Positions 51,587 through 60,123 of a DNA stretch of 64,000 nt are shown here, piece by piece. The stretch comes from Nocardia rhamnosiphila NBRC 108938. GTDB lineage: Bacteria; Actinomycetota; Actinomycetes; Mycobacteriales; Mycobacteriaceae. Below the pieces are notes generated by a model. It saw nothing but the letters and a program-made list of their open reading frames with translations, was not told the origin of the DNA and did not search any database. The position numbers were made by a program, and so were the translations under genes. Numbering within the stretch: the first letter of the stretch is position 1; every line of letters begins with the position of its first letter. The stretch lies in contig NZ_JOAJ01000005.1 in the NCBI RefSeq assembly GCF_000720425.1, forward strand, positions 372,001-436,000. The letters are read 5' to 3'.

Positions 51587-53164
51587 GTGGGCGAAGTGAC
51601 AAGGACGGACGAACAAGCCGGGGAAGCGCCGGTCCATGACGATCCGGTGTCCCCGGGGCCGGCCGCCCCGGGCGCCGAGGAGGCCGGCGCAGCGGTCGCC
51701 GGCCCGGAAGACCCGGATACCCCGCGGGACGGGGACCCCGATGTCGGTTTCACCCTGTCACCGCCCGCGCCGGCACCCGATCCCGCCGCGGCTGCTCGTG
51801 CGATCGTGCACGATGTCGCCCGGCAACTGGCCGCGGTCGCGCCCGAGGGCTGGCACCGGGTGGACGCGGTGTTCGCGTCGACGGTGACCGCCGATGTCGG
51901 TTTCGCGGTCTTCTCCGACGAACGGCAGCACGCCGTGCGGTGGAGTCCCGGTCCCGAGGTACTCGCGCTGGTGCGCGAACACCGGACGCTGTCCGCCGCG
52001 CTGGGGGACGGGCCGTGGTGGCGCCTGCTGCTGAGCCTCACCCGCGCCGGACAGCTCGAGGTCGACTACGACTACGGTGACGAGCCGTTCCCCGACGATC
52101 AGTTGTTCGCACCCGAGATCTACCGCGCCGATCTGGAAGCGTTCCCTCGCAGATCGCTCCCGGTGTGGTTGGCGGCGTATCTGCGGCACGGGGACCGCCA
52201 GCAGCGTCCCCCCGGCGTGGCCGCCGCACAGGCACGTGCGGACCGGCAAGCCGGTGTTTCCGGTCGACCGGTCGGCGATCTCCCTCCTTTCCCGCTGATG
52301 GCCGCGCGCTGGGCGGTGCTGTCTGCGGCGTTCACCGCCGTACGCTCCGAGTGGGGTCCCCGGCTGCGGCCGGGACTGCGCTGGTTCGAGGGAGCCACCC
52401 GCAGTGGGTCATCCCTGCACGCGCTGCCCGCCGGTCGCGCGGTGCTGTCCGGCGGTGTGTGGAACGCACCGGAACTCGATCGGGCCTACAACAGTGCGGA
52501 CGAACTGCCGCAGCTGTTCCGGGGCGCACCGGACTGGGTCGCCGATCAGGTCCTGAACCACCGGGCGGGCGCCGGGATGCTGACCTTCTGCTACTGGTGG
52601 GACGGGCAGAGCTGGTACCGCGGGGAGTCGCCGGACCCCGCGGTGATCACCGACGCGATTCCCGGGGTGCGCGAGGCGGATACGGTCGCGCGGATCGTGA
52701 CCGGTCTGCTCGGCCCCGAGCCGTCCGGCGAGCAGCGGGCTGCCGCCACGGACCTGGTATCGGCGGCCGAAGCGGGTCTCCTCACCCGTGCCGCCCTCGC
52801 CCATGTCTTTCCCGAGGCCGGCGACTCCGATCTCGATGCCGCCTTCTATCAGCTGGTGATGGGCGGAGTGACCGCGCCGGAACCCCTCACGGCCGAAGCT
52901 GCGCTCGACCGGGTTGGCAGGTATCTGACCGACAGCGGCGCGGACACTTCCGGTTATTCCGTGGCGGAACTACGCGCGGAACGGGTGAATACCGGGTGGA
53001 TGGTGTACGTCCCGGTGCCGCCCGGCGAGATCGCGGTCGGCCGGGCGATCTTCTACCTGGCCGATGACGGGGTGCTGGAGCGTTCCTCGTCGTCGGTGGC
53101 GCCCTCGCGCTATCTGCCCGAATTCGAACAGCGGTTCCGCGAACGTAACCGCACACTGCTGTAG
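51587..53164 (+). CDS. Candidate immunity protein with YezG-like domain
   Basis: A 525-residue cytoplasmic protein. Residues 1-60 are an acidic Pro/Ala tail. The next segment (WHRVDAVFASTVTADVGFAV, then GPWWRLLLSLTRAGQLEVDYDYGDEPFPDD and YRADLEAFPR) resembles the YezG/DUF600 immunity fold that partners Bacillus LXG toxins. The C-terminal 350 residues repeat parts of this pattern less clearly (LLTFCYWWDGQSWYRGESP). GTG at 51587 is used; GTG at 51596 is also possible. Position directly behind the toxin-like gene supports an immunity role, which is inferred. Confidence 0.72.
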   Translation: MGEVTRTDEQAGEAPVHDDPVSPGPAAPGAEEAGAAVAGPEDPDTPRDGDPDVGFTLSPPAPAPDPAAAARAIVHDVARQLAAVAPEGWHRVDAVFASTVTADVGFAVFSDERQHAVRWSPGPEVLALVREHRTLSAALGDGPWWRLLLSLTRAGQLEVDYDYGDEPFPDDQLFAPEIYRADLEAFPRRSLPVWLAAYLRHGDRQQRPPGVAAAQARADRQAGVSGRPVGDLPPFPLMAARWAVLSAAFTAVRSEWGPRLRPGLRWFEGATRSGSSLHALPAGRAVLSGGVWNAPELDRAYNSADELPQLFRGAPDWVADQVLNHRAGAGMLTFCYWWDGQSWYRGESPDPAVITDAIPGVREADTVARIVTGLLGPEPSGEQRAAATDLVSAAEAGLLTRAALAHVFPEAGDSDLDAAFYQLVMGGVTAPEPLTAEAALDRVGRYLTDSGADTSGYSVAELRAERVNTGWMVYVPVPPGEIAVGRAIFYLADDGVLERSSSSVAPSRYLPEFEQRFRERNRTLL

Positions 53165-53574
53165 CGCGCGGACCGGCTGCGCGTCAATGCAGTTCGTGAT
53201 GTGTTCACGCACTGGACGGCAGCGCACCGAAACTTCGATGGCCGTTCAGCGTGTGGTGGGCCGAGGGTAAGACTCGGCTGCGATCTTCGGTTGTGACCCG
53301 TGCTGTCGCCGGGCGTCGGTGAGGAAGGCGTGAGCGAATGGAATGCCCGGCGCCGATGCTCGACCGGAGTGGTGTCGATTGTGGGATCACCACCACTCCG
53401 TCGTGTGGCCGGAATGCGACCCGGCCGGACGTTCAGTTGTGTTGTCCGGGGGTGGGAGTCCCGGGATCGGACGCCGGAATCGTATCCCTCTGGTGCCCAT
53501 CCGTTCTCGAGTCGCTGTTCCCAAGATTGACGAGTGGCAGGACACGGAACTTCGACGTGGCGGGAGTGTGAGGT
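53165..53574. other. Intergenic stretch before the ESX substrate cluster
   Basis: No convincing gene is present in these 410 nt, and the frames have the look of antisense or random coding. It probably holds the promoter of the EspB-like operon, but I cannot pick out clear boxes. Confidence 0.4.
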
Positions 53575-55395
53575 ATGGCCGGCGACGACCCGTGGGGTGC
53601 TTTCCGGGACCGGGCCGCGAGCGGCGGCGTGGCGTTCGAGGAAACTGTCGCGCGGGACGCGGCGCAGTTCTGTGCCGATCTGATCAGCATTTTCGATGTC
53701 GTCGACGGGGTCGCGCCGCTGCTGGTGCCGCTGACCGCGCTCGGACCCGAATCGTTCTCCGGTCCGGAGCGGCTGCGCGCGAAGTACGACGAGGTCGCCG
53801 GTGAGTTCGCCGACGACATCATGTCCGGGCATCGCCGGCGCGTCACCGATCTGGGCGAGGCCTTCGTCCTGGCCGGAAAGCTCTATCAGGAAACCGACGC
53901 GGACGCGGCCGGGACCTTCGCGCGGATGGTGGACGACAGTATGGCGGGCTCGCTGATCGAGCACGCGTTCTCGCATTACGACGAGACCGACGGCTGGGTC
54001 GACGAGACCTACACACTCGTTCCCGATCTCGGCAATTACGCCGACAAGAACAACAAGTTCACGCTGCCGAGCGGCCTGTCGGGATTGCCCGGTAGCGCGG
54101 GTGCGGAAGGGTTCGCGGCGGAGGCGCCGCCGGCCGGTGGACTGAACTTCAACCAGTTCTGGTGGCTGGGCCAGGAGATCAACGGCGCTTCCCAGTTCAT
54201 CGCGGACAAGGCCACCTATTGGATCCGGATGAAGATCCAGCTGGACACCGGCTTCACCGATTTCGACCAGGGGATGCAGGGCCTGCTGGAGTCGGATCGC
54301 TGGAAAGGTCAGGGCGTCGAGGGCGCGACCACGGCGGTCCGGGCCTATCTCGGCAGCGGTAAGTATCTGATCTCGGCCATGCAGCAGCTCGGCGACAACC
54401 TGCTGAACGCGTCCCAGTGGATTCAGAACACCGCGCTGGGCATGCCGGACAAATCGTGGGCCTACACCCGTCAGGAGGGTGGCGACGCCGCTGTCCACCA
54501 GCAGGAGGCCTTCGCGCGACAGGTCTACGCGAACTGGTACGAACCGGGTGTCGAGCTGTCCTCCAGCGCGATCCCCAAACTGGTGAAGCCTGCCGAGACC
54601 ACCGGTCCCCCGCCGAACAACGGGGAACGCACTGGCCAGAACGGTGGCGGTGGAGGTGGCGGCGCCAACGGTGGCGGTGGTGGCGGCGCCGCCGGCGGCG
54701 GCCAGAACGGACGGTACGAGCAGCAGCAGGCGGCGCTACAGGAGATCGATCAGCAACGTGCGGAATTGCTGGCCGCGCAGCAGGATCTCGAGGAGCAGGC
54801 GCAGGCGCAGCAGGCCGCGCTGCAGCAGCAACAGCAGGCTCTCGAGAAGCAGCCGGAGGCGCAGCCGCTGTTGCAGGCGGCGCAACAGGGGTTGCAGCAA
54901 CTCGGCCAGCTGGGACAGCAGTTGTCCACCGCCGCGCAGCAGGCGTTGCAGCAGGCCGGTATCACCGGGCTGCCGGGGATGCCCGCGTTGCAGGACGCGG
55001 TGAAGAACTACCAGTCGGCGTTGCAGAAGGCGGGGAAGTTGCCCGCCGGTCTGGGTGGTGGCGGAGGCGGTGGCGCGGGTGCCGGCGGCGGGCCGGGCGC
55101 GACCGGCCCGAAGTCCCCGCAGGTGCCGAACGTGGAAAAGGCCGCCAAACTTTTTCCCCGTGCTTCCCTCGCCACAACGGTCGGCGCCGCACAGTCCGCC
55201 GGTGTCGCCGCGTCCTCGATGGGGCAGGGCGCCCCCATGGGGGGTATGCCGATGGGCGGCGGTGGCGCGGGCGGCGCCGCCCAGGGCGGTCAGCAGAAGG
55301 ACCACAAACGCGCCGACTATCTCGATTCCACCGAATGGCTGGAAGAAGGTATCGGTGAGCCGTCGGTCGTGGCGAAACCCGTGGTGGATCAGTGA
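53575..55395 (+). CDS. EspB-like ESX substrate
   Basis: A 606-residue secreted-type protein without a Sec signal. Residues 1-180 and 185-320 are helical; the second block contains ESDRWKGQGVEGATTAV, a WXG-style turn in a PPE/EspB-like context. Then come a Gly-rich linker (about 345-380), a Gln-rich coiled coil (380-465, many QQQ and QAQ runs), a second Gly/Pro region, and a conserved-looking tail HKRADYLDSTEWLEEGIGEP. It overlaps the following espG gene by four bases, so the pair is probably substrate and chaperone. Confidence 0.75.
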   Translation: MAGDDPWGAFRDRAASGGVAFEETVARDAAQFCADLISIFDVVDGVAPLLVPLTALGPESFSGPERLRAKYDEVAGEFADDIMSGHRRRVTDLGEAFVLAGKLYQETDADAAGTFARMVDDSMAGSLIEHAFSHYDETDGWVDETYTLVPDLGNYADKNNKFTLPSGLSGLPGSAGAEGFAAEAPPAGGLNFNQFWWLGQEINGASQFIADKATYWIRMKIQLDTGFTDFDQGMQGLLESDRWKGQGVEGATTAVRAYLGSGKYLISAMQQLGDNLLNASQWIQNTALGMPDKSWAYTRQEGGDAAVHQQEAFARQVYANWYEPGVELSSSAIPKLVKPAETTGPPPNNGERTGQNGGGGGGGANGGGGGGAAGGGQNGRYEQQQAALQEIDQQRAELLAAQQDLEEQAQAQQAALQQQQQALEKQPEAQPLLQAAQQGLQQLGQLGQQLSTAAQQALQQAGITGLPGMPALQDAVKNYQSALQKAGKLPAGLGGGGGGGAGAGGGPGATGPKSPQVPNVEKAAKLFPRASLATTVGAAQSAGVAASSMGQGAPMGGMPMGGGGAGGAAQGGQQKDHKRADYLDSTEWLEEGIGEPSVVAKPVVDQ

Positions 55396-56207
55396 TCGCC
55401 GGGGCCGGACCGCGGCTGTGGCGGTTCACCGATATCGAGTTCTACGCCCTGTGGACGGCGGCGAGCGGGGAGCTGGGGCTGCCCTTCCCCTTCCACTTCA
55501 CCGCACGCACCCTCGACCCGCATAAGTTCCGGTTCGAGCAGCGGCAGGCGCGTGCGGGATTACGCGAACGGCTGGGGGAGACATTGGATCCGGTGCTCGA
55601 TGTCCTCGCCCACCCCGATATCCGGGTGGTGGTCAGCGGCAGCGACCACCGCGAGGGCGATGAGCCGCGCAGTGTCATGCGGTTGTTCGGCGCTCGCCGG
55701 GACGCGGCCGGCTATGTCGTCTCCTCGCTCCCCGGTGAGAGTTTCTGGCACAGTGGTGGTTTCACCGTAACCGGATGCGACGCGGTGCGGCTGGCGGATG
55801 AACTGGTGGCGGAGCTGCCCGATATGCCCGCCGGAAGCCGCGGCGAGACGGTGCTGCCGCGCCGTGCCGGGGCCGTGGACCGGGAGGAGGTTCGCCCCCG
55901 GAAGGCTCCTACCGTGCGTGATTCGTTCGACGCGTCGGAGTTCGAACGTGGGTCGGCGTTCCTCGCCGCGCCCGTGAGCTGTGTGGGAACGATCGGTGTG
56001 GAGCAGGGTTCGTCGATCTACGGCCCGCGCGGTATCACTCGGCACCGGATGGAGTGGCGGGACCTGGTCGACGACGGCAGGTATCTGATCCGCGGGGCCG
56101 ACACACCCATTGCCGCACCCGCCGACACCGAGTTGCTGAAGGGCGCGATCAATTCGATGGTGGCGCAGGTGGTCCGGGTCATCAAGGACGAGCGCCGCAA
56201 AGTTTGA
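55392..56207 (+). CDS. EspG-family ESX chaperone (first)
   Basis: A 271-residue EspG protein, the cytoplasmic chaperone that binds PE-PPE-type substrates. Characteristic features are the opening WRFTDIEFYALWTAASGELGLPFPF, central strands VVVSGSD and VMRLFGARRDAAGYV, and the C-terminal GVEQGSSIYGPRGITRHRMEWRD. GTG start overlaps the EspB-like stop in GTGA, so translation is coupled. Confidence 0.88.
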   Translation: MIAGAGPRLWRFTDIEFYALWTAASGELGLPFPFHFTARTLDPHKFRFEQRQARAGLRERLGETLDPVLDVLAHPDIRVVVSGSDHREGDEPRSVMRLFGARRDAAGYVVSSLPGESFWHSGGFTVTGCDAVRLADELVAELPDMPAGSRGETVLPRRAGAVDREEVRPRKAPTVRDSFDASEFERGSAFLAAPVSCVGTIGVEQGSSIYGPRGITRHRMEWRDLVDDGRYLIRGADTPIAAPADTELLKGAINSMVAQVVRVIKDERRKV

Positions 56208-56213
56208 GCGGTC

Positions 56214-56552
56214 TCACCGGCGACGGCCGTGCTCGTCCCATTCCCGGATCGCCTCCAGTTCGCCGTGCTCTCCGAACAAGCTCTCCGCGGCGAGGCGACC
56301 GTTGGGATGCCACCGCCGGAACACCCCGCGCGGCTGCCCGCGACAGCTCTCGCCCTCCGATTTCAGCCGTCCGTCGGGCCACCACTCCCGGCAGCTGCCG
56401 TGGCGCAATCCGTCGAGGTAGAACTCCTGGGACAGCAGCTGTCCGGGCACCAGCTCTTCGACCACCTCGCCGGTGAACGGTTGCCCCGCGTACTCCAGTC
56501 GTAGGTCGGGGCTCACCGTGGTCGGGTCCTCGTTCAGGTCGATTCGCCTCAT
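56214..56552 (-). CDS. MORN-repeat (YwqK-type) protein
   Basis: A 112-residue protein with three to four MORN-like strands: EFYLDGLRHGSCREWWPDGRLKSEGE and GVFRRWHPNGRLAAES. YwqK-type proteins often act as small antitoxin or immunity-like partners in toxin loci. It is divergent from the EspH-like operon and ends 7 nt after the convergent espG stop. The internal ATG preceded by GGGAGA is chosen over longer starts. Confidence 0.78.
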   Translation of the reverse strand: MRRIDLNEDPTTVSPDLRLEYAGQPFTGEVVEELVPGQLLSQEFYLDGLRHGSCREWWPDGRLKSEGESCRGQPRGVFRRWHPNGRLAAESLFGEHGELEAIREWDEHGRRR

Positions 56553-56637
56553 CGCGGATCTCCCGTGGGTCCGTGCACTCGGACAGAATATCGATGCGCT
56601 GGGCAAAAGCGGTGCATATGCGGCGAATTCGCGGCGT

Positions 56638-56955
56638 TCACTCGCCTCCGACGCCGGCCGATCGGACCGGTGCGCCGCCCGACGGAATGCCGGTGGCGGC
56701 CTCGGCCGGCAGCGCGAGCGTGGTCGCCGATCCGCCGGAGCCGGGACATCTCGCGGGCCGCTGCGGGTCGACGTGAATTCCGGCAGGGAAGCGGTTCCAT
56801 TCGGAACCGGGATCCACCGCTTCGGTGACTCGAACAATGAGCCGTTGAATAGCGGTCGATAAACGATCGAATTCCGTTTCGGGAGCTCCCGTCCGGCATC
56901 GGACGGCCTTGGCGTAGGACCGATCGGGCACCAGGAGCGGTGCGCCTCTTCCCAT
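56638..56955 (-). CDS. Doubtful small hypothetical protein
   Basis: A 105-residue frame 85 nt upstream of, and co-directional with, the MORN-repeat gene (for example EFDRLSTAIQRLIVRVTEAVDP). Third-position GC is lower than in its neighbours and there is no good ribosome binding site. The rest of 56553-57166 (614 nt in total) shows only a GGAGGAGG ribosome binding site for the next gene. Confidence 0.28.
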   Translation of the reverse strand: MGRGAPLLVPDRSYAKAVRCRTGAPETEFDRLSTAIQRLIVRVTEAVDPGSEWNRFPAGIHVDPQRPARCPGSGGSATTLALPAEAATGIPSGGAPVRSAGVGGE

Positions 56956-57166
56956 CTCGGGTGATCAGGGCCACATTCATCGCCTGACCGGTAAGTCGCG
57001 TCCGGCTATCCGCGGCACGGCCATCACCGGCCGATAACCGTCAGTTCATCTCGGCGATCGATACTCGAATGGAGAAATGGTCCGGATAGTTGAGGCGGGC
57101 AGGTGCGATGGAATATGTGCGAGGGCCACGCCGCCGGGCCGTTCGAATATCGGAGGAGGCCGCACG

Positions 57167-57520
57167 ATGAGCGATTCCGACCAGGGCGGAACCGAATTTC
57201 CCACCGAGTTCAGCGCGCATTCGCTGACGGGGGAAATTCGCGTCCGGACAACGGAAATGGGTTTACCCGTGGCGATCTCCGTGGAACCCGGGCAGCTGCG
57301 CCGCGATCCGGATGCGCTCGCCGGTGAGATCCTGCGACTGTGCAGAAAGTCGGCCGCGCGGGCGGGCCTGGAGCGGAGGAAACAGCTGCAAGAGGCAGGT
57401 TTCACCGCCGAGATGCTGCGGTCGATCGGCCTGCCCACCGAAGCCGAGGTGGCGCGGCAGGAGATCGTCGACGAGCAGGACTACGACACCGAACCCGAGA
57501 GTTGGCTACGTTCGGTCTAG
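57167..57520 (+). CDS. EspH-like (DUF2694-type) protein
   Basis: A 117-residue cytoplasmic protein preceded by GGAGGAGG. The pattern EIRVRTTEMGLPVAISVEPG, then DALAGEILRLCRKSAARA and a LPTEAEVARQEIVDEQDYD tail follows mycobacterial EspH in layout (strand pair, LA-EI helix, LPT-EE tail), though it is shorter and lacks the long acidic N-terminus. EspH acts with EspE/EspF and EspG in ESX-1. The family call rests on pattern memory. Confidence 0.65.
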   Translation: MSDSDQGGTEFPTEFSAHSLTGEIRVRTTEMGLPVAISVEPGQLRRDPDALAGEILRLCRKSAARAGLERRKQLQEAGFTAEMLRSIGLPTEAEVARQEIVDEQDYDTEPESWLRSV

Positions 57521-57600
57521 ACGTCGCGGAATCGGCACTCCGAAATCGGGGCGCGAGAAGAGAAAGCCGACAACAGGTCTCGATTCTTTCGGAGGTGGAC

Positions 57601-57900
57601 ATGGTCGAAACAATGGATGAACTAATTGCCAGAGTGCAGCAGCAGGTTTATCGGCTCACCGATCTACGTGACGCGATGACCGGCATCCTGATTACCGAGA
57701 CGTCATCCGACGGCACGGTGACCGCGGAAGTGGACGGCAATGCGGCGCTGACCGGACTGAGTTTCACCGGCGCGATCAGCAAACTCACTCCGGAGCAGTT
57801 CGAGAAAACGCTGGTCGATACCGCACGGGCGGCAGCGCACCGGGCCGTGACCGAACTCGGCGAGTTGATAAACGACTTCAATGCGGAGAGCACTAGGTAG
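57601..57900 (+). CDS. YbaB/EspL-like protein
   Basis: A 99-residue protein of the YbaB/EbfC fold: N-terminal helix (MDELIARVQQQVYRLTDLRDAM), strands (GTVTAEVDGNAALTGLSFTG) and C-terminal helix (FEKTLVDTARAAAHRAVTEL). This is the second YbaB-like protein in the ESX region, after the one at 24915. EspL stabilises ESX-1 substrates, and a similar role is likely here. GGAGGT lies just upstream of the ATG. Confidence 0.8.
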   Translation: MVETMDELIARVQQQVYRLTDLRDAMTGILITETSSDGTVTAEVDGNAALTGLSFTGAISKLTPEQFEKTLVDTARAAAHRAVTELGELINDFNAESTR

Positions 57901-57944
57901 TCACCGAGTGTTAACCGCGGCGCGATCGCGGCCGAAGGTATCGA

Positions 57945-58316
57945 ATGGGTAGCGTTTATTACGAAACATTGTGGGATGTTTCGGGATTGGACGAAGACAT
58001 GAACAACATTCACGTTGTCCCGGACGCGGTTCGCCTGTACGGCAGCGAATCCGCGGCCATGGCGGCCGGGGTGGCCGCGGCCGGCGCGGTCGATCAGGCG
58101 GCGACGGTCGCCTTCGCGGCTCCGGTGTTCGGGCTGATCGGTCAGGAATTCCTGGCCGCGTTCGCCTACGCGCAGGCCAATCACCTGTCCTCGGTGGCCG
58201 AACTCGCCGCCGTGCACGCCGGCACCGCGCTCACCGCGCATCAGGCCGCGGCGAGCTACGAGATCGCCGACGCCGGTAACGCTACGAACATCGGCGCGGT
58301 GTTCCCGGGTTCATGA
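57945..58316 (+). CDS. EspC/EspF-family ESX substrate
   Basis: A 123-residue Ala-rich helical protein of the DUF2580 type, the family of EspC and EspF. The core begins NNIHVVPDAVRLYGSES and continues with long amphipathic helices. The first ATG (57945) has AAGG six bases upstream; the ATG at 57999 gives the more usual N-terminus for the family. It overlaps the next gene by ATGA, the same coupling as a secreted EspF/EspE-type pair. Confidence 0.78.
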   Translation: MGSVYYETLWDVSGLDEDMNNIHVVPDAVRLYGSESAAMAAGVAAAGAVDQAATVAFAAPVFGLIGQEFLAAFAYAQANHLSSVAELAAVHAGTALTAHQAAASYEIADAGNATNIGAVFPGS

Positions 58317-59716
58317 GCAGCCCAGGAGCAGGCGCGGCCCCGCCTCCCGGCGCGGAAGCCCTCGACCCGACAGTGCTGGACCTGTTACGCGGCAGTGCGC
58401 TGGCGCCGATGCTGGACAGGCCGGTGAACGACATCCTGCACGGCATGGGATTGCCGCACCTGCCGGAACTGCCGGCGTTCGGCCAACTCCCGGATATGCC
58501 GCCGCTGCCGACGATCGACCTGAGTGCGCTGATGCGCCCGCTCACCGATCTCGCCTCGGCCTTCGGCACCGGCCGATTCGGTGCCCCGGCCCCGGCCGCC
58601 CCGGCGGATGGCGCGGCCACTCCGCCCGACGCGGCGGCCGCGCCACCGCCGGTGGATCCCACCCAGGCGTTATCGCAGATATCGACCGTGATGCAGACGC
58701 TGCTGCAGGTCGCACCGTCGGCCCTACAGGCGGTCATGGGCCTGTGGCAGGGGATGGGTGCCACCGAGGCGGCGGCGAAGGCCGGTGCGGCACAGGCGGA
58801 CGCGGCCGCGCTGGAGGCGCAGAGCACCGGCGAGAAAACCCACCTGGTCAAGGGCGCCACCAGCGTGGCGATCGGCGGCGCGGAGATGGCTGCGGTCATC
58901 GCCGCGTTCTCGGCGAAGCTGGCGCTGGCCCCGCTCTACGCGACGTCCGCGGGCGGCGCGGCGTACCTGGTGGCCTCGGCGGTCGAGGCGGGCGTCGAGG
59001 GGCTGGCCATCACGGCCAAGACCAAGACCGAACTCGGTATCGAGGCAGTGGGTATGACGCAGACCGGCGAGAAGGTGCCCATCACCAACGCGCCCACCGG
59101 TGTGAACCCGGCCGATCAGATGAATCAGTTGATACAGCTCGTCGGTATGGTCACGCCGCTCATCGGGACCGTGGGGCAGGCCGCTCAGGCGCTGGGGCAG
59201 CCGGCCGCCGCGAGCCCGGCACTGTCCGCGCCGAAACCCATCGACGCGCCGGGCGCCACGGACGGCCCCGGGCACCACGAGCCGGCCGAAGCGCGGACCG
59301 GAGGTTTCGGCGGTCTCGGTGGGGCAGCGATGGCGGCGGGGGCGACCGCCGCGCCGCTGAGCCCCTTCCCCGGGACCAGGACCGCGGCACCCGGTCCACT
59401 CGGTGCGGTCGGCGCGCCGGGTGGACTCGGCGGCGTGTCGTCGGGGTCGGGCGCGGCCGCCGCGGCGCACAACGGGACCACGAATTCCACCGCGGCCGGC
59501 AGTGGCCCCGGCGTGATGCCGATGGGCGCGGGGATGGGTGCCGCCGCGGGAATGGCCCGTGACGGCGAGTCGGTGACCGACGGTTCGGCGCGCGGCATGG
59601 TCTCGGCCGAACACGGTGACGAAGTGGTCGGGTCGCTCGAAGGTATCGCGGTGCCGGTCGTCGGCGGGGCGGAAACAGCATCGGAACCACCGCCGGACAA
59701 AGAACTCACGCTCTGA
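58313..59716 (+). CDS. EspA/EspE-like ESX substrate
   Basis: A 467-residue protein with a Pro/Ala-rich N-terminus, a helical block around residues 120-290 containing MGLWQGMGATEAAAKAGAA (WXG-like turn) and a hydrophobic hairpin (IAAFSAKLALAPLYATSAGGAAYLVA), then a Gly/Pro-rich tail. Size, hairpin and adjacency to an EspC/F-like gene match EspA/EspE. It is probably co-secreted with its partner and may insert into the envelope. Confidence 0.65.
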   Translation: MSSPGAGAAPPPGAEALDPTVLDLLRGSALAPMLDRPVNDILHGMGLPHLPELPAFGQLPDMPPLPTIDLSALMRPLTDLASAFGTGRFGAPAPAAPADGAATPPDAAAAPPPVDPTQALSQISTVMQTLLQVAPSALQAVMGLWQGMGATEAAAKAGAAQADAAALEAQSTGEKTHLVKGATSVAIGGAEMAAVIAAFSAKLALAPLYATSAGGAAYLVASAVEAGVEGLAITAKTKTELGIEAVGMTQTGEKVPITNAPTGVNPADQMNQLIQLVGMVTPLIGTVGQAAQALGQPAAASPALSAPKPIDAPGATDGPGHHEPAEARTGGFGGLGGAAMAAGATAAPLSPFPGTRTAAPGPLGAVGAPGGLGGVSSGSGAAAAAHNGTTNSTAAGSGPGVMPMGAGMGAAAGMARDGESVTDGSARGMVSAEHGDEVVGSLEGIAVPVVGGAETASEPPPDKELTL

Positions 59717-59748
59717 GAGCACCGGCGAACAGCACACAGGAGGGTCTC

Positions 59749-60081
59749 ATGAACAACGAGATGGGTGAGGTCTACGACGGTGTCCGGTTCGACCCGGCCG
59801 CGGCGGGCAAGGCCTCGTCGGGGCTGGACACGCTGGCCGACCGGCTGGCCGCCGATCTCGACGCGGCCGCGCAGGCGCTGACCGTGGTGCCGGCGGGGAT
59901 CGACGAGGTGTCGGGGCGGGCGTCGCAGACCCACAACGAAGTCGCCACCTCGTACCTGACCAGCGCGCAGGCCAGTGTGCGGGAGATGCGCAAACTGGCC
60001 GCCACGCTGCGGCTGAGCTCGACGCAGTTCGACGGTATGGAAACCGACAATGTCTCGAACCTCGGCGGCCCGAAGGCCTGA
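59749..60081 (+). CDS. PE-family protein
   Basis: A 110-residue PE-type protein consisting only of the PE helical hairpin. It carries the family segment VVPAGIDEVSGRASQTHNEV (about residues 47-66) in the turn and a long second helix. An ATG preceded by AGGAGGG. PE proteins heterodimerise with PPE partners, and the PPE gene follows 42 nt downstream. Confidence 0.82.
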   Translation: MNNEMGEVYDGVRFDPAAAGKASSGLDTLADRLAADLDAAAQALTVVPAGIDEVSGRASQTHNEVATSYLTSAQASVREMRKLAATLRLSSTQFDGMETDNVSNLGGPKA

Positions 60082-60123
60082 CCGCAGCTCCTACCGGCGA
60101 CGATCGAAGGGTATTGCGCAGCG

